DNA from: an uncultured Chloroflexota bacterium
GTDB taxonomy: Bacteria > Chloroflexota > Anaerolineae > UBA4142 > SHND01
Direction: 5' to 3'
Assembly: GCA_937870825.1 (NCBI GenBank)
Contig: CALMZO010000239.1
Location: forward strand, 1 to 48,942
DNA: 48,942 bases
Of the stretch, positions 6,678 through 16,024 are shown one piece after another. The notes below the pieces were generated by a model. It was not told where the DNA came from, searched no databases, and saw only the letters and a list, made by a program, of their open reading frames with translations. The translations under genes and the position numbers were made by a program. Within the stretch, counting starts at the first letter, position 1, and each line of letters starts with the position of its first letter.

Positions 6678-8309
6678 TCACGGACGTCGCGTTTGGTCTT
6701 TTTTCTCCTGCGTCAACCGATAGAGATAATCGCCGACGAACCAGCCGACGAGTCCGTTCAATGCGCCAAAGACGTACATCGTCGGTTCCGCCCATGGCGC
6801 CATGGTGGTACTATGCGCGGCGATGGTAAAAATCACCGTCGCGATGAAACCCATTAGCACGCCCCATATCGCATCTTTGCGAAATTCTTCCGCCGAATAA
6901 AAACGCGGCTCACCTTTGCCGACGAAATTCGGCTGCAAGTACGCCCAGCCCAGCATGATGAGTCCGGTGAGGAGCGCAGCAAACAGCACAACTCCCAGAG
7001 TCACCTGAAGGTAACCCAATCCTCCCAACGACATCCCCGTCACCCAAAACGCGGCGACGGCGAGCGGCGTGAACGTTGCCAGCGGTGTCCAGACGCGGCG
7101 TGTGGCAACGTAAGCTAAAACCCCAATCGTCGCGAGCATCGGATATTGAATGTCAAAGCGCGGGTTGGCGGAGGCGACACTGCGCGTAAAAGCCGCGACG
7201 AGAAACAAACTCACCAGCGCGATGCCACCGAGCAGTGCCGCAAGTTGTCCATTGCTCAAGCGCGCACTCGATTCGGCAAGACTCTGCGTGAGACTGCGCG
7301 TCTTGACGGCGCCACCGGCATTTGCAAACGGCGGCGCACCGACCTGGACTGGACCCGCATACACCGGACCCGATGGATTGGATGGCGACGCCCACGCGCC
7401 TGTCAACGCCGTTGCGAATTGCTCCATGGTCTGCCAGCGCTGCTCCAGGTTGTGCTGCCGCCCTACTTCAATCGCCCGTTCGAGGGTCGTCGAAACATTG
7501 GGGACGAGTGAACGCAGCGGCGGCAAATTGAACGGGTCGTTCGACGGGTCAAAACCCGTCAGCAACACATAGAGCGTCACTGCCAGCGAATACACATCAC
7601 TCCGTGCGTCACTCTGTTCCTTGCCATATGCTTCCTGCGGCGCATAGCCCGGTGTGCCGAGCTGTTGGGTGTTGCGCGCCTGCCCGGGTTTGAATTTGCG
7701 CGCAATCCCGAAATCAATCAATTTGATGCGTCCCTGCTTGTCAATCATCACATTGCCCGGTTTCATGTCGCGAAAAATAATCGGCGGATTTTGGGAATGT
7801 AGATAGTGCAGCACGCTCGCAATTTGCTGCCCCCACGCAATCACTTGTTGTTCGGGCGCGCGTTGATGCTGAATCAGGTATTCTTCCAGCGTGCTGCCGT
7901 CAATAAAGTCCATCACCATGTATTGGTTTCCGCCTTCGCGAAAATAATCACTCACATTCGGCATGTTGGGATGCTGAAGCCGAACCAGCATTAGCGCTTC
8001 CTCTTCAAACATCTGCGCCGCCGTCGCTTGTTCGGCGGGATTGGTGATGCGTGTTGGGGAATATTCTTTGACGGCGACGCGCTTGCCGCTGAGATTCCAG
8101 TCGAGTGCGCCATAGACGGCGCCCATCGCACCGACGCCCAGCACACGACGAATTTCGTACCGCCCGCTCAATTTTTGTCCCGAACGTAAATTCAGTTTTT
8201 GCCCCGAATGTGGATCCTCGAATTGCACACCATCCACCGTCGGCGCGCGGCAGGTCGCGCAAAAACGCGCAATGTCGCGGTTTTGGGAATTACACCATTT
8301 ACAGTTCAT
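6678..8309 (-). CDS. Zinc-ribbon Ser/Thr kinase with multi-span membrane domain
   Basis: 543 residues from ATG at 8309, chosen because AGGAGGA lies just upstream; a longer frame to 8396 would remove this logic. Residues 3-22 are a zinc ribbon (CKWC...CATC). The kinase domain (~45-300) has GVGAMGAVY, VAVKE, DFGIAR and APQEAYG. The catalytic-loop HRD reads FRD (FRDMKPGN), with the Asp, Lys and Asn still present. About five or six hydrophobic segments (~365-520) form the C-terminal half. The His-to-Phe change may alter regulation but the catalytic set is otherwise intact. Confidence 0.9.
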   Translation of the reverse strand: MNCKWCNSQNRDIARFCATCRAPTVDGVQFEDPHSGQKLNLRSGQKLSGRYEIRRVLGVGAMGAVYGALDWNLSGKRVAVKEYSPTRITNPAEQATAAQMFEEEALMLVRLQHPNMPNVSDYFREGGNQYMVMDFIDGSTLEEYLIQHQRAPEQQVIAWGQQIASVLHYLHSQNPPIIFRDMKPGNVMIDKQGRIKLIDFGIARKFKPGQARNTQQLGTPGYAPQEAYGKEQSDARSDVYSLAVTLYVLLTGFDPSNDPFNLPPLRSLVPNVSTTLERAIEVGRQHNLEQRWQTMEQFATALTGAWASPSNPSGPVYAGPVQVGAPPFANAGGAVKTRSLTQSLAESSARLSNGQLAALLGGIALVSLFLVAAFTRSVASANPRFDIQYPMLATIGVLAYVATRRVWTPLATFTPLAVAAFWVTGMSLGGLGYLQVTLGVVLFAALLTGLIMLGWAYLQPNFVGKGEPRFYSAEEFRKDAIWGVLMGFIATVIFTIAAHSTTMAPWAEPTMYVFGALNGLVGWFVGDYLYRLTQEKKDQTRRP

Positions 8310-8355
8310 AAAAAAGTCCTCCTCGATGCTGAGGGCGTTCCAGATAGACTCGTAT

Positions 8356-9663
8356 CTAACGCTTGCGTTGCTTGATTGCCCAAACGATTCCCACAAGCAT
8401 GAACATTTGAACGGAACATAAACTCGTGAGTTGGCGATTAATTTCTTGTTCCGCCTGCCTTTGCACTTGACGAATTTGCTCGTCTATCTGGCGCTGTATT
8501 TCGGCAATTCGCTCATTCACCCATGCTTGCGCGTCGCGCTGGCTGTCCTCAAGCCATCGCTGTGCATCTCGCTGACGGTCTTGAATGAATTGCTCAATCT
8601 GTTCACGCCAATCGCCGGTTTGCGGCGGCAAGGTTGTGCCCTGTTTTGGCGCGAACACAACGAGCGCGCTTGTCACCGGGCGTTCTACTTCATCATTGTA
8701 AAATGCTTGACCCTCGTACCACATTTGCGTCGAGCCGCCGCCGTCCAGTTTCATTACTGTAAAGGCGTTGTATTCGTCCCATAAAAATTTTCCGGTCCAC
8801 TCGGCGTCATGCTGATTCACGAATGCGAGCAGGAGTGTATTGCCGTCGCGCGTGACACCCACGGCAGACTGATAGGGACGGGTGCAATCGCTCAACTTGC
8901 TCGCATTGGGATTATCCAAACGGGGCCAGCGCGTGCCGCATGCTTCTTGATTCGATTTTGCAATTCCATTTTCCACCAGCATGGGTCCGCCACCGATGAC
9001 ATTAAAAAAACGATTCGCATAGTTTTGCTTGTTTTCGACATCTGCCCAACTCTTGACACCCAACTCTACGCGATTATTTTTGGAGATGGCAAGGGACGGG
9101 CGATGTACGTCATTGCTTTGGCACGGTGTGGGTTTGTTGGAATCGAATCGCTTACCATTCACATCTAGCTTGTTGTCGTCACAATCGCCCCATGCCCAGC
9201 CGTCAAAGCGACCTCCGTTTTTAACTGTCAGCCCTTCGGGTCCGTGGTCATAATTTGGAGTCCCGAAATAGTCGCCATTGATGGCAGCAACGGCCCCGGG
9301 ATAACGTTTCACCATGTCTTCCACTCGCTCGCTTGGAAATCGACTGGAATTCGGAAACGCGCACCCGCGTCCATCTACTGCATTTGCTGGCACATTTACA
9401 TCGGTGCATTCATGCCATTGATTATTGCCCAATGGATATGCCGCCATCACCATTTCAAAACGGACATTCGAATCGTTGAGGTCAATCTTGATGACATGCA
9501 CGTTGCCTCCGTCATGCGCGCAGTGCGAAATGCCCGCGTATGTTGTGGAACACTCGGGCGTTTGTGCGTGTGCGACACTAAAAAAGAACGCTAGGAATAT
9601 CAAGCCACTTGTAAGCGCCAGAGCGGTCAGGAAAAACATGTTTCGTTTGTTTTCAAGTTTCAT
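8356..9663 (-). CDS. Secreted phosphodiester glycosidase-like (NAGPA/DUF2233) protein
   Basis: 435 residues. A signal peptide (1-33, ending AHAQ) precedes a NAGPA-type domain (~55-350) with VAAINGDYFGTP, NVIGGGPMLVENG, AVGVTRDGNTLLLAFV and VMKLDGGGSTQMWY. These are the family's conserved Gly- and Asp-rich motifs. Family members remove or modify sugar phosphodiesters; the substrate here is unknown. A charged, predicted coiled-coil segment (Gln/Arg-rich, ~350-410) and a final membrane span with an RKR tail anchor the protein with the enzyme outside. It is the only non-kinase exported enzyme in this part of the array. ATG at 9663 follows GGGGAAAT. Confidence 0.85.
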   Translation of the reverse strand: MKLENKRNMFFLTALALTSGLIFLAFFFSVAHAQTPECSTTYAGISHCAHDGGNVHVIKIDLNDSNVRFEMVMAAYPLGNNQWHECTDVNVPANAVDGRGCAFPNSSRFPSERVEDMVKRYPGAVAAINGDYFGTPNYDHGPEGLTVKNGGRFDGWAWGDCDDNKLDVNGKRFDSNKPTPCQSNDVHRPSLAISKNNRVELGVKSWADVENKQNYANRFFNVIGGGPMLVENGIAKSNQEACGTRWPRLDNPNASKLSDCTRPYQSAVGVTRDGNTLLLAFVNQHDAEWTGKFLWDEYNAFTVMKLDGGGSTQMWYEGQAFYNDEVERPVTSALVVFAPKQGTTLPPQTGDWREQIEQFIQDRQRDAQRWLEDSQRDAQAWVNERIAEIQRQIDEQIRQVQRQAEQEINRQLTSLCSVQMFMLVGIVWAIKQRKR

Positions 9664-9951
9664 ATTTCCCCAATCGCGGACAACCCATACGGAAACAGTG
9701 ACATGCCATTACACATGATGGGGCGGGTAACCGATGCGCGTTCGCAAGTCGTCAGGCTCATTTTGAATTAACCTCAGGAGCGTGACGGCTTGCGAGTGAT
9801 GGCATGCAGGACAAATGGATATACACGCACTCATATGTTTATCCGCATTCTCGCGCTGCATTCCGACGCATCATCTGGCGCTTGCATTTACGGACAACGC
9901 GAGGGACCTTGCTTATCGCACATTGCTCATTTTTGCGATGGAGGCATGTGT
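9664..9951. other. 288-bp gap with no recognised gene
   Basis: Between the solute-binding-protein kinase and the glycosidase-like gene. No convincing frame is seen on either strand. It is the longest break in this half of the array, so it may hold a terminator or an internal promoter, but no clear element was identified. Confidence 0.5.
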
Positions 9952-12441
9952 CTATTGCGACGATGCTGCCTTGAAGACTGCCTCGAGCTCAGCTTGGAGA
10001 TCGGCAATTGCTGCATCCATATCTACACCTGGAGTCTGATCCATGTAAGTGCGGAACTTGTTGAACAAGTCGTTGGCTTTAGTGATGTTCGGGAGCCACG
10101 CTTCGTGGTTCGGCAGGTCGGGATAGAGCAGCATTTCTTCGGCAACTGCCCAGTCCACTTTGTTGGGGGCAGTGCGTTCGCCGAGGCGTGCAAAGAACTC
10201 GGGGCGGTCCTCTTCGCGTGCAGGCATACCGCCATAGATTTGGTAGAGGTCCTTGTCCACCACCATCGCGCTCAAGACTTTGAACGCCGCTTCTTTGTTC
10301 TTGCTGTCTTTGAGGATTGCGAACGTGTCACCGTGCAGTTTCGCGGTTGTCTTGCCCTTGATTTCGGGCATTACGGCAATGTCCCAGTTCATCTTGGCGA
10401 GGTCGAAACAGCACGTGTACCACGTATGCACCCACGACATTGCGAGGTTGCCACTAGCAAAAACATTGCCCTGACCAAAGTTGGCGCTGTTGGCGTAATC
10501 GGCATTCGGCATAAAGTGCTTGTTCCATACACCGTCATAGTACCACTTCCAGGCCGCCTTCCAATGCTCCGGAATCACCGCGGTTTTGGGATCACTGGGA
10601 TTGAAAGGCAAACCTCCGCCAAAGAACGTACCGACGCCGCGCGCATCGGTCCATTGCTCAAAGAAACCGAACTGCTTGACAGTTTTGGGATCAAAATCTA
10701 TTGACGTCGCATTGTTTCCGTTCGCGTCTATAGTCAATTTTTTCGCGAGTTCGGTGAACGTTTCGAGATTCCAATCTTTGCCGTCATATTTTTCGCCAAC
10801 TTTGTGCGGCGGATATGGCAATCTCGCTTCGTCGAAGAGCGCTTTGTTATAGTACAAGAATGACGGGAACAACGCGAATGGAATACCGACGAGAACACCT
10901 TCGTCTTTGGCAAAGTCGAGCAGTTTGGGATCGTACTTGCTCAAGTCATAACCCGCCACTTTCGCGAGGGGTTCGATGTCAGCCCACGCGCCCTTAAAGC
11001 TCGCGCGTCCAGCTTTGCCGTTGGGTCCAACAATGTCGGGTGCTTTGCCAGCAGCAATTTGTGCGCGCAGTGCGTCATAAGAATCCCAGCCCTGGTTGTA
11101 CACCACATTCAAAACCACACCTACGTCGGTTTGGGACTTGTTATATTTGTCCGCCCATGCGGTTTCCTTTTTCACGTCGTCCGGTTGCGTGCCTGCGCCC
11201 AAACCAACAAACCAGACGACTCTAGCTGCACCCGGCGCACAATCACTGAGTGAATTCAGTATAGGTAGGGGGGTGATCTGGATTGGGAGGGCAGTTGGTT
11301 GTACACTTGGAAGTTTTGTCGGTTCAGTTACGGCAGTCGGTTGTAGACGCGCGGCTGTGGGCTGAACAGGCACGTCGGTAGGTGACACAAAAGTAGCAGG
11401 TCCGCTGGTTTGCAGTGGAGGTGGCGGTGTTGGTGTTGCTCGTCGAAAAATACTTGGCACAATGAATAGACCAATCATCGCAAGCGTTCCCAGAACTAAA
11501 ACCCAAGCCCATGGGAGACGCGACGCGGATTTTGTGGGTGGCGGTGCATACGCGGGCTGTGGGTGCTGCGATGGTTGCAGCGGCTGCGGCAGGTAAGCAG
11601 GTGCATGGGACATAATGCTTGACAGATTCCATTGCAGCCGCATTTCACGCGCACTCTGCCATCTCCCTTGCGGCTGCACCTCCATCGCCTTCTCCACCGC
11701 CGTTTCCATCGTCGTCGAAATCTTTAGATTCAGTGCGCGAATCGTCGGCTGCTGATTGGGATTCAACAAACGGCGCGGCACGTCGAGCGGCGCGCGTCCT
11801 GTCAACAAGTGATAGAGCGTTGCGCCGAGTGAATAAATATCCGAACGCGCGTCGGTGTGCATCCCCGGCGAAAATTGTTCGAGCGGCGCGTATTCGGCGG
11901 TGCCCAGCCCGCGCATTGCCGTCATCGTGCGCGGGTCAGTCGGGTCAAAAAGTTTCACCAATCCAAAATCCACAAGCGCGACTTTGCCGTCACTTTTCAA
12001 GATGATGTTGGCGGGTTTGATGTCGCGATGAATAATATTGCGTTCGTGCAGGTAAATGAGTGCGTCGAGAATTTGTTCCGCCCACGCGCGCACGGCGCCT
12101 TCGTTGATTGCCCCATGCTGCTGGACTGCCTCGAGTAGATTTTGACCCTCGATAAATTCCATTACCACATATTCGTTGCCGTTCACATTGAAAAAATCGT
12201 ACACATGCGGCAGATTCGGATGCGCGAGCGCGCCGAGAATCCGCGCTTCGCGTTCAAACTGCGCACGGGCTTGGGCGAGTCCCTGCGGCGTCGCATTCGA
12301 GTCGGGCGTGCGCTCCTTGATCGCGACGACGCGCTGCATCACCGTATCCGTTGCGCGGTACACCGAACCCATGCCGCCTTGACCGAGCAAGGAATGGATT
12401 TGATAACGCTGGTGGAGGAGCTGACCGGGAGTGAGAGGCAT
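9952..12441 (-). CDS. Ser/Thr kinase fused to an ABC-type solute-binding protein
   Basis: 829 residues. The kinase domain (10-275) has GQGGMGSVY, VAIKE (Lys42), HRDIKPAN (138-145), DFGLVK (158-163) and YAPLEQF. A membrane span lies at 311-331, followed by a Pro/Thr-rich stalk to about 398. From about 401 to the end is a full-length family-1 extracellular solute-binding protein: NKSQTDVGVVLNVV, APDIVGPNG, VGIPFALFPSFLYYNKALFDEA, a GNLAMSWVHTWY segment and a C-terminal helical tail. Such proteins normally deliver sugars or peptides to ABC permeases; here one would sit outside the membrane on a kinase, suggesting a nutrient-sensing receptor. No permease genes are nearby. It is a close paralogue of the kinase at 12451-14052. 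Confidence 0.92.
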   Translation of the reverse strand: MPLTPGQLLHQRYQIHSLLGQGGMGSVYRATDTVMQRVVAIKERTPDSNATPQGLAQARAQFEREARILGALAHPNLPHVYDFFNVNGNEYVVMEFIEGQNLLEAVQQHGAINEGAVRAWAEQILDALIYLHERNIIHRDIKPANIILKSDGKVALVDFGLVKLFDPTDPRTMTAMRGLGTAEYAPLEQFSPGMHTDARSDIYSLGATLYHLLTGRAPLDVPRRLLNPNQQPTIRALNLKISTTMETAVEKAMEVQPQGRWQSAREMRLQWNLSSIMSHAPAYLPQPLQPSQHPQPAYAPPPTKSASRLPWAWVLVLGTLAMIGLFIVPSIFRRATPTPPPPLQTSGPATFVSPTDVPVQPTAARLQPTAVTEPTKLPSVQPTALPIQITPLPILNSLSDCAPGAARVVWFVGLGAGTQPDDVKKETAWADKYNKSQTDVGVVLNVVYNQGWDSYDALRAQIAAGKAPDIVGPNGKAGRASFKGAWADIEPLAKVAGYDLSKYDPKLLDFAKDEGVLVGIPFALFPSFLYYNKALFDEARLPYPPHKVGEKYDGKDWNLETFTELAKKLTIDANGNNATSIDFDPKTVKQFGFFEQWTDARGVGTFFGGGLPFNPSDPKTAVIPEHWKAAWKWYYDGVWNKHFMPNADYANSANFGQGNVFASGNLAMSWVHTWYTCCFDLAKMNWDIAVMPEIKGKTTAKLHGDTFAILKDSKNKEAAFKVLSAMVVDKDLYQIYGGMPAREEDRPEFFARLGERTAPNKVDWAVAEEMLLYPDLPNHEAWLPNITKANDLFNKFRTYMDQTPGVDMDAAIADLQAELEAVFKAASSQ

Positions 12442-12450
12442 TGAATGGAA

Positions 12451-14052
12451 TTACCACAAAAGCAAACAAGTATTACTTTCCGGCGAAAGTTGTTCCGCAA
12501 ACTTGCCGTCTTTGAGACGAATAACCGCCACCGTCAAAAAGTTTCGTCCCCATGCTGGCACACCAAAGGCATCGGGCCACGTGTCCGGGTCATTCACTTT
12601 GGCGCGGATGGTATGCGAATTTTCGCGTGTTACCGCAACTCCGCGATATTTAGTCGTTCCCAATTCGTCAGCGTGGCGCGAACGAATATCAAAGGCTTCG
12701 TCTTGCTTGAGCGGCTGCGAAAAAGAAATATCGAGCACGAAATCGCCAGGCGCCAATGTTGTCCCACACATACCACCGGCATTCGGTGCCGGATAGATCA
12801 GACCAGTCGAAGATTTGGTCGGTTGGCGCGTAGTGACCGCTGTTGGCGTGTTGGGTCGGCGCGTCGGCGGTGGCGTGTCCGACGGCAAAGGAGTTTCCGT
12901 TGGCGGCACTTGCGTCGCGGTTGCTGTGGGAGGAACAGGCGTGGCTGTTGCCGTCGGCGGCACCGACGTTGCGCTTGCTGTTGGCGTTTCTGTGGGTGCG
13001 AGTAGATCGCTTGCCAATGGATTGTCTTGCTGCTGCTTTGCCGGCACCGTCACGCCCAACGGTGTCGTCGTGGGAAAATCATTGTTCGCCACACGCGTCG
13101 TCGCAGCAGGAAACAGAATATCACGCGCGAACACCGCTCCTGCACCCAATAACAATAGAAGAATGACCAGCGCGCCGATGGCTGCCACAAGCCAACGGCG
13201 CTCGCTTGGAATCGGTTCGGGTGGGACGGCTGCCGTCTTGAATGCTTCGCGCATCTCTGCCGCAGTTTGATAGCGATTCTGCGGTTGAATCTCCAGCGCT
13301 TTATTGACGACTGCCTCTGTGCGCGCCGAGATGCTCGGCACCAGCGCGCGCAGTGCAGGTTGCCCCGACGGGTCCACCAGACGTTTTGGTACTTCGAGCG
13401 GTGCGCGCCCGCTTAACAAATGATAGAGCGTCGCGCCAAGCGAATAAATATCGGACCGTGCATCCGTACGCATCCCTCTGGAGAATTGTTCAATTGGCGC
13501 GTATTCGGCTGTGCCCATGCCTTGTAATGCGCTGAGCGTCGTTTGGTTGCTTGCGTCAATCAGTTTCACCAAACCGAAATCTACCAAGACCACCTGACGG
13601 TCGGGTTTCAATACAATGTTGGATGGCTTAATATCGCGATGAATGACACCGCGTCTGTGCATGTATTCCAGAGCATCCAGAATTTGGTCTGCCCAAGCTA
13701 GTACGGTACTTTCGTGAATCGCGCCAACTTGCTGGGAGACTTGCTCCAACGTCTGCCCTTCAATCAACTCCATCACGATGTATTCATTGCCCATAAAAGA
13801 AAATACATCGAACGTGCGCGGCAAATTGAGATGCGTCAAATTTGCCAATGCCTGCGCCTCCCGCGCGAATTGCTGGCGCGCCTGCATCAATCCTTGCGGC
13901 GACGCGTTCGCGTCAGGAATGCTTTCCTTGATTGCCACCACGCGCTGCAATTGTTGGTCGTACGCGCGATAGACCGCACCCATACCCCCTTGCCCCACCA
14001 ATGCTTGAATCAAATAGCGATTGTTGATGGATTGACCGATTTGCAGTGGCAT
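12451..14052 (-). CDS. Receptor Ser/Thr kinase with small extracellular domain
   Basis: 533 residues from ATG at 14052; GAGGTG four bases upstream favours it over ATG at 14055. The kinase domain (~13-275) carries GQGGMGAVY, VAIKE, HRDIKPSN, DFGLVK and YAPIEQF. It shares a distinctive PDANASPQGL insertion after the lysine strand with the solute-binding-protein kinase, so the two are recent paralogues that acquired different outer domains. One membrane span (~288-310) and a long Thr/Pro-rich stalk lead to a ~110-residue β-rich extracellular domain starting near GMCGTTLAPGDFVLDISF, with two cysteines. I do not recognise this domain. Confidence 0.9.
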   Translation of the reverse strand: MPLQIGQSINNRYLIQALVGQGGMGAVYRAYDQQLQRVVAIKESIPDANASPQGLMQARQQFAREAQALANLTHLNLPRTFDVFSFMGNEYIVMELIEGQTLEQVSQQVGAIHESTVLAWADQILDALEYMHRRGVIHRDIKPSNIVLKPDRQVVLVDFGLVKLIDASNQTTLSALQGMGTAEYAPIEQFSRGMRTDARSDIYSLGATLYHLLSGRAPLEVPKRLVDPSGQPALRALVPSISARTEAVVNKALEIQPQNRYQTAAEMREAFKTAAVPPEPIPSERRWLVAAIGALVILLLLLGAGAVFARDILFPAATTRVANNDFPTTTPLGVTVPAKQQQDNPLASDLLAPTETPTASATSVPPTATATPVPPTATATQVPPTETPLPSDTPPPTRRPNTPTAVTTRQPTKSSTGLIYPAPNAGGMCGTTLAPGDFVLDISFSQPLKQDEAFDIRSRHADELGTTKYRGVAVTRENSHTIRAKVNDPDTWPDAFGVPAWGRNFLTVAVIRLKDGKFAEQLSPESNTCLLLW

Positions 14053-14063
14053 CATGCACCTCG

Positions 14064-15980
14064 CTAGAGTTTATTCAACAAATCTTGAATCGCTTGGTTT
14101 TTTGGGTCGAGCCGCGCCGCTTCTTGTAATTCCCGTTTTGCGTCGGCGTGTTGATTCAGACGAACAAGGCATAGACCGACGAAAAATTTTGTGTCTGCGT
14201 CTTTCGGGTCCAAACGCGCGGACGCTTGAAATGCTTTCAGCGCGTCTTTGAATTTGTCCTGCGCATACAGTGCCAAGCCCAACGCGTACGGACCGAGCGC
14301 GTTTTGCGGCGCGAGTTGAATCAATTTGTTTGCCCATTTCGCCGCGTCGGCGAATCGTTTTGCGCGTTGATGCACGACAGATATCAGATAATGCCCAGCT
14401 TCGTTTTTGGAATCGAGTTTGAGCACGCGTTCCAATTCACTTTGCGCGGACGGGAGTTGGTTCGCGTTGAGATAGCAGCGCGCGAGGGTGAGCCGTCCGA
14501 ACACCGAATTGGTCTGTGAGTCTAGAAATTTTTTGATGTGCGGAATTGCTTTGTCATGCTGCCCAAGCTCTTGATGCACCAAGCCGAGGAGCAAGTACGC
14601 AAACGGCTGCGGACTGTATTTCAACGCGGTTTCCAAAGATTGAATTGCCTTGCTCGGTTGTTTCAAACGCGCGTATGCCCAGCCGAGTTCCGCGTGCAAA
14701 TCGCCGTCTTTAGGATATTTCTTAAGCCCGCGCTGCAGCACTTGGACGGCTTCGTTCTCGCGGTCCAGTTCGATGAGCGAATCGCCCCAGTTGTAATAGA
14801 GCGCGGCATCTTCAAAGCCGCCTGCTATCGCTTGCTCGAATGCATTCACCGCACTTGAATAGTCCTTGCGCCGCGCGAACGCATTGCCCAATTCAAATTG
14901 CATCTGTGGTGAGAGTTGCGGCAGGACTGATGGCGCGGCAGAGGGTTGTGCCGCCAATGGCAAACCGGTGAGAACAACGACAAATTTTGTGCCGCACTTT
15001 TGGCAAAATTTGGCGCCCGCGCGATTTTCCCATAAACACTTGGGACAGCGCAGTCGCCCATTCGCCAAAACCATCGCCGTTTGCGCCGCACTCGGCGCTG
15101 CACGCGGCATTGGCGCGGGCGCAGGCGCGGCAGATGGCGGCGGTATGATGGGCTGAATGCTTGGCGCGGGTGCTGGATTTCCAATCGCGGCGCGCAAGGC
15201 ATCGCTCAACTCACGCGCAGTCGGATAGCGCGCAAGCGAATTCAGCGCCATCCCCTTCAGAATCACCTGCTCGAGCGCGGGCGAGACTTGGGGATTCAAT
15301 TGACGCGGCGGCAGGAGACGCTCTTTTTGCGCCACAAGGTCTAACGCTTCGGGCGGCACCGTTTGTGTGACCATGCAGTAGAGCGTCGCCATCAATGCGT
15401 ACACGTCCGAGTAGGCATTGGTGCCGCCGCCATACTGCTCCGGCGGCGAAAAGCCCGTCGAGATTCCTCTCGCAATGCGCGCTGTTTGCTTTTGAGGGTT
15501 GTACACTTTGGCGATGCCAAAATCCACCAAGACCGCGCGATTGTCGGGACGTATTTTGATATTGGTCGGTTTGATGTCGCGATGAATTATCGGCGGATTC
15601 TGACTGTGGAGATATGCCACCGCCTCACTGATTTCAATCATCCACTGCGCGGCTTGCAGCGGCGGCACGATGCCTTGTTGAATCAAGGCGGCAAGGTCGC
15701 GTCCTTCGATAAAGTCCATCACCAAGAAACGCGTGTTCGCTTCGGTAAAAAAATCGCTCACACGCGGCAGCGAGGGATGATACAGCCGCGCGAGCAGTTC
15801 TGCTTCGAGACGAAATTGCTGGGTTGCTTCGGACGACGAATCAAAGCTTTCCTTCAGCGCGACTGTGCGCCCCGCGAGACGCGTATCTTCCACCAAGTAC
15901 ACCGCGCCATAACCGCCTTCGCCCAAAATGCGAACGACGCGGTAGCGCTTCGAAATCATTTGCCCGGGATGTAATGCCAT
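14064..15980 (-). CDS. Cytoplasmic Ser/Thr kinase with zinc ribbon and TPR repeats
   Basis: 638 residues from ATG at 15980; a TTG at 16004 has no ribosome site. The kinase domain (~12-270) has GEGGYGAVY, VALKE, HRDIKPTN, DFGIAK and SPPEQYGGG. A Pro/Ala linker leads to a zinc ribbon (~330-350, CPKC...CQKC) and then about seven TPR units (~375-638), each a helix pair with the A/G/Y/L/P spacing (for example LYYNWGDSLIELDREN and LGWAYARLKQPSKAIQ). No membrane span is seen. TPRs suggest that it scaffolds other proteins of the locus; this is inference. Confidence 0.92.
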   Translation of the reverse strand: MALHPGQMISKRYRVVRILGEGGYGAVYLVEDTRLAGRTVALKESFDSSSEATQQFRLEAELLARLYHPSLPRVSDFFTEANTRFLVMDFIEGRDLAALIQQGIVPPLQAAQWMIEISEAVAYLHSQNPPIIHRDIKPTNIKIRPDNRAVLVDFGIAKVYNPQKQTARIARGISTGFSPPEQYGGGTNAYSDVYALMATLYCMVTQTVPPEALDLVAQKERLLPPRQLNPQVSPALEQVILKGMALNSLARYPTARELSDALRAAIGNPAPAPSIQPIIPPPSAAPAPAPMPRAAPSAAQTAMVLANGRLRCPKCLWENRAGAKFCQKCGTKFVVVLTGLPLAAQPSAAPSVLPQLSPQMQFELGNAFARRKDYSSAVNAFEQAIAGGFEDAALYYNWGDSLIELDRENEAVQVLQRGLKKYPKDGDLHAELGWAYARLKQPSKAIQSLETALKYSPQPFAYLLLGLVHQELGQHDKAIPHIKKFLDSQTNSVFGRLTLARCYLNANQLPSAQSELERVLKLDSKNEAGHYLISVVHQRAKRFADAAKWANKLIQLAPQNALGPYALGLALYAQDKFKDALKAFQASARLDPKDADTKFFVGLCLVRLNQHADAKRELQEAARLDPKNQAIQDLLNKL

Positions 15981-16024
15981 CGCTTGCTCAACCCCGTCAG
16001 ACAACTTGATAATTTGTCATACTG

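Noticed and set aside
6678..8309. FRD kinase as a dead pseudokinase
   Set aside because: The ATP lysine, catalytic Asp, Asn and DFG are all present, so activity remains likely.
9790..10704. Long plus-strand open frame (304 codons) antisense to the solute-binding-protein kinase
   Set aside because: Same reason: it shadows the real gene, and its first part lies in a gap without a ribosome site or domain pattern.
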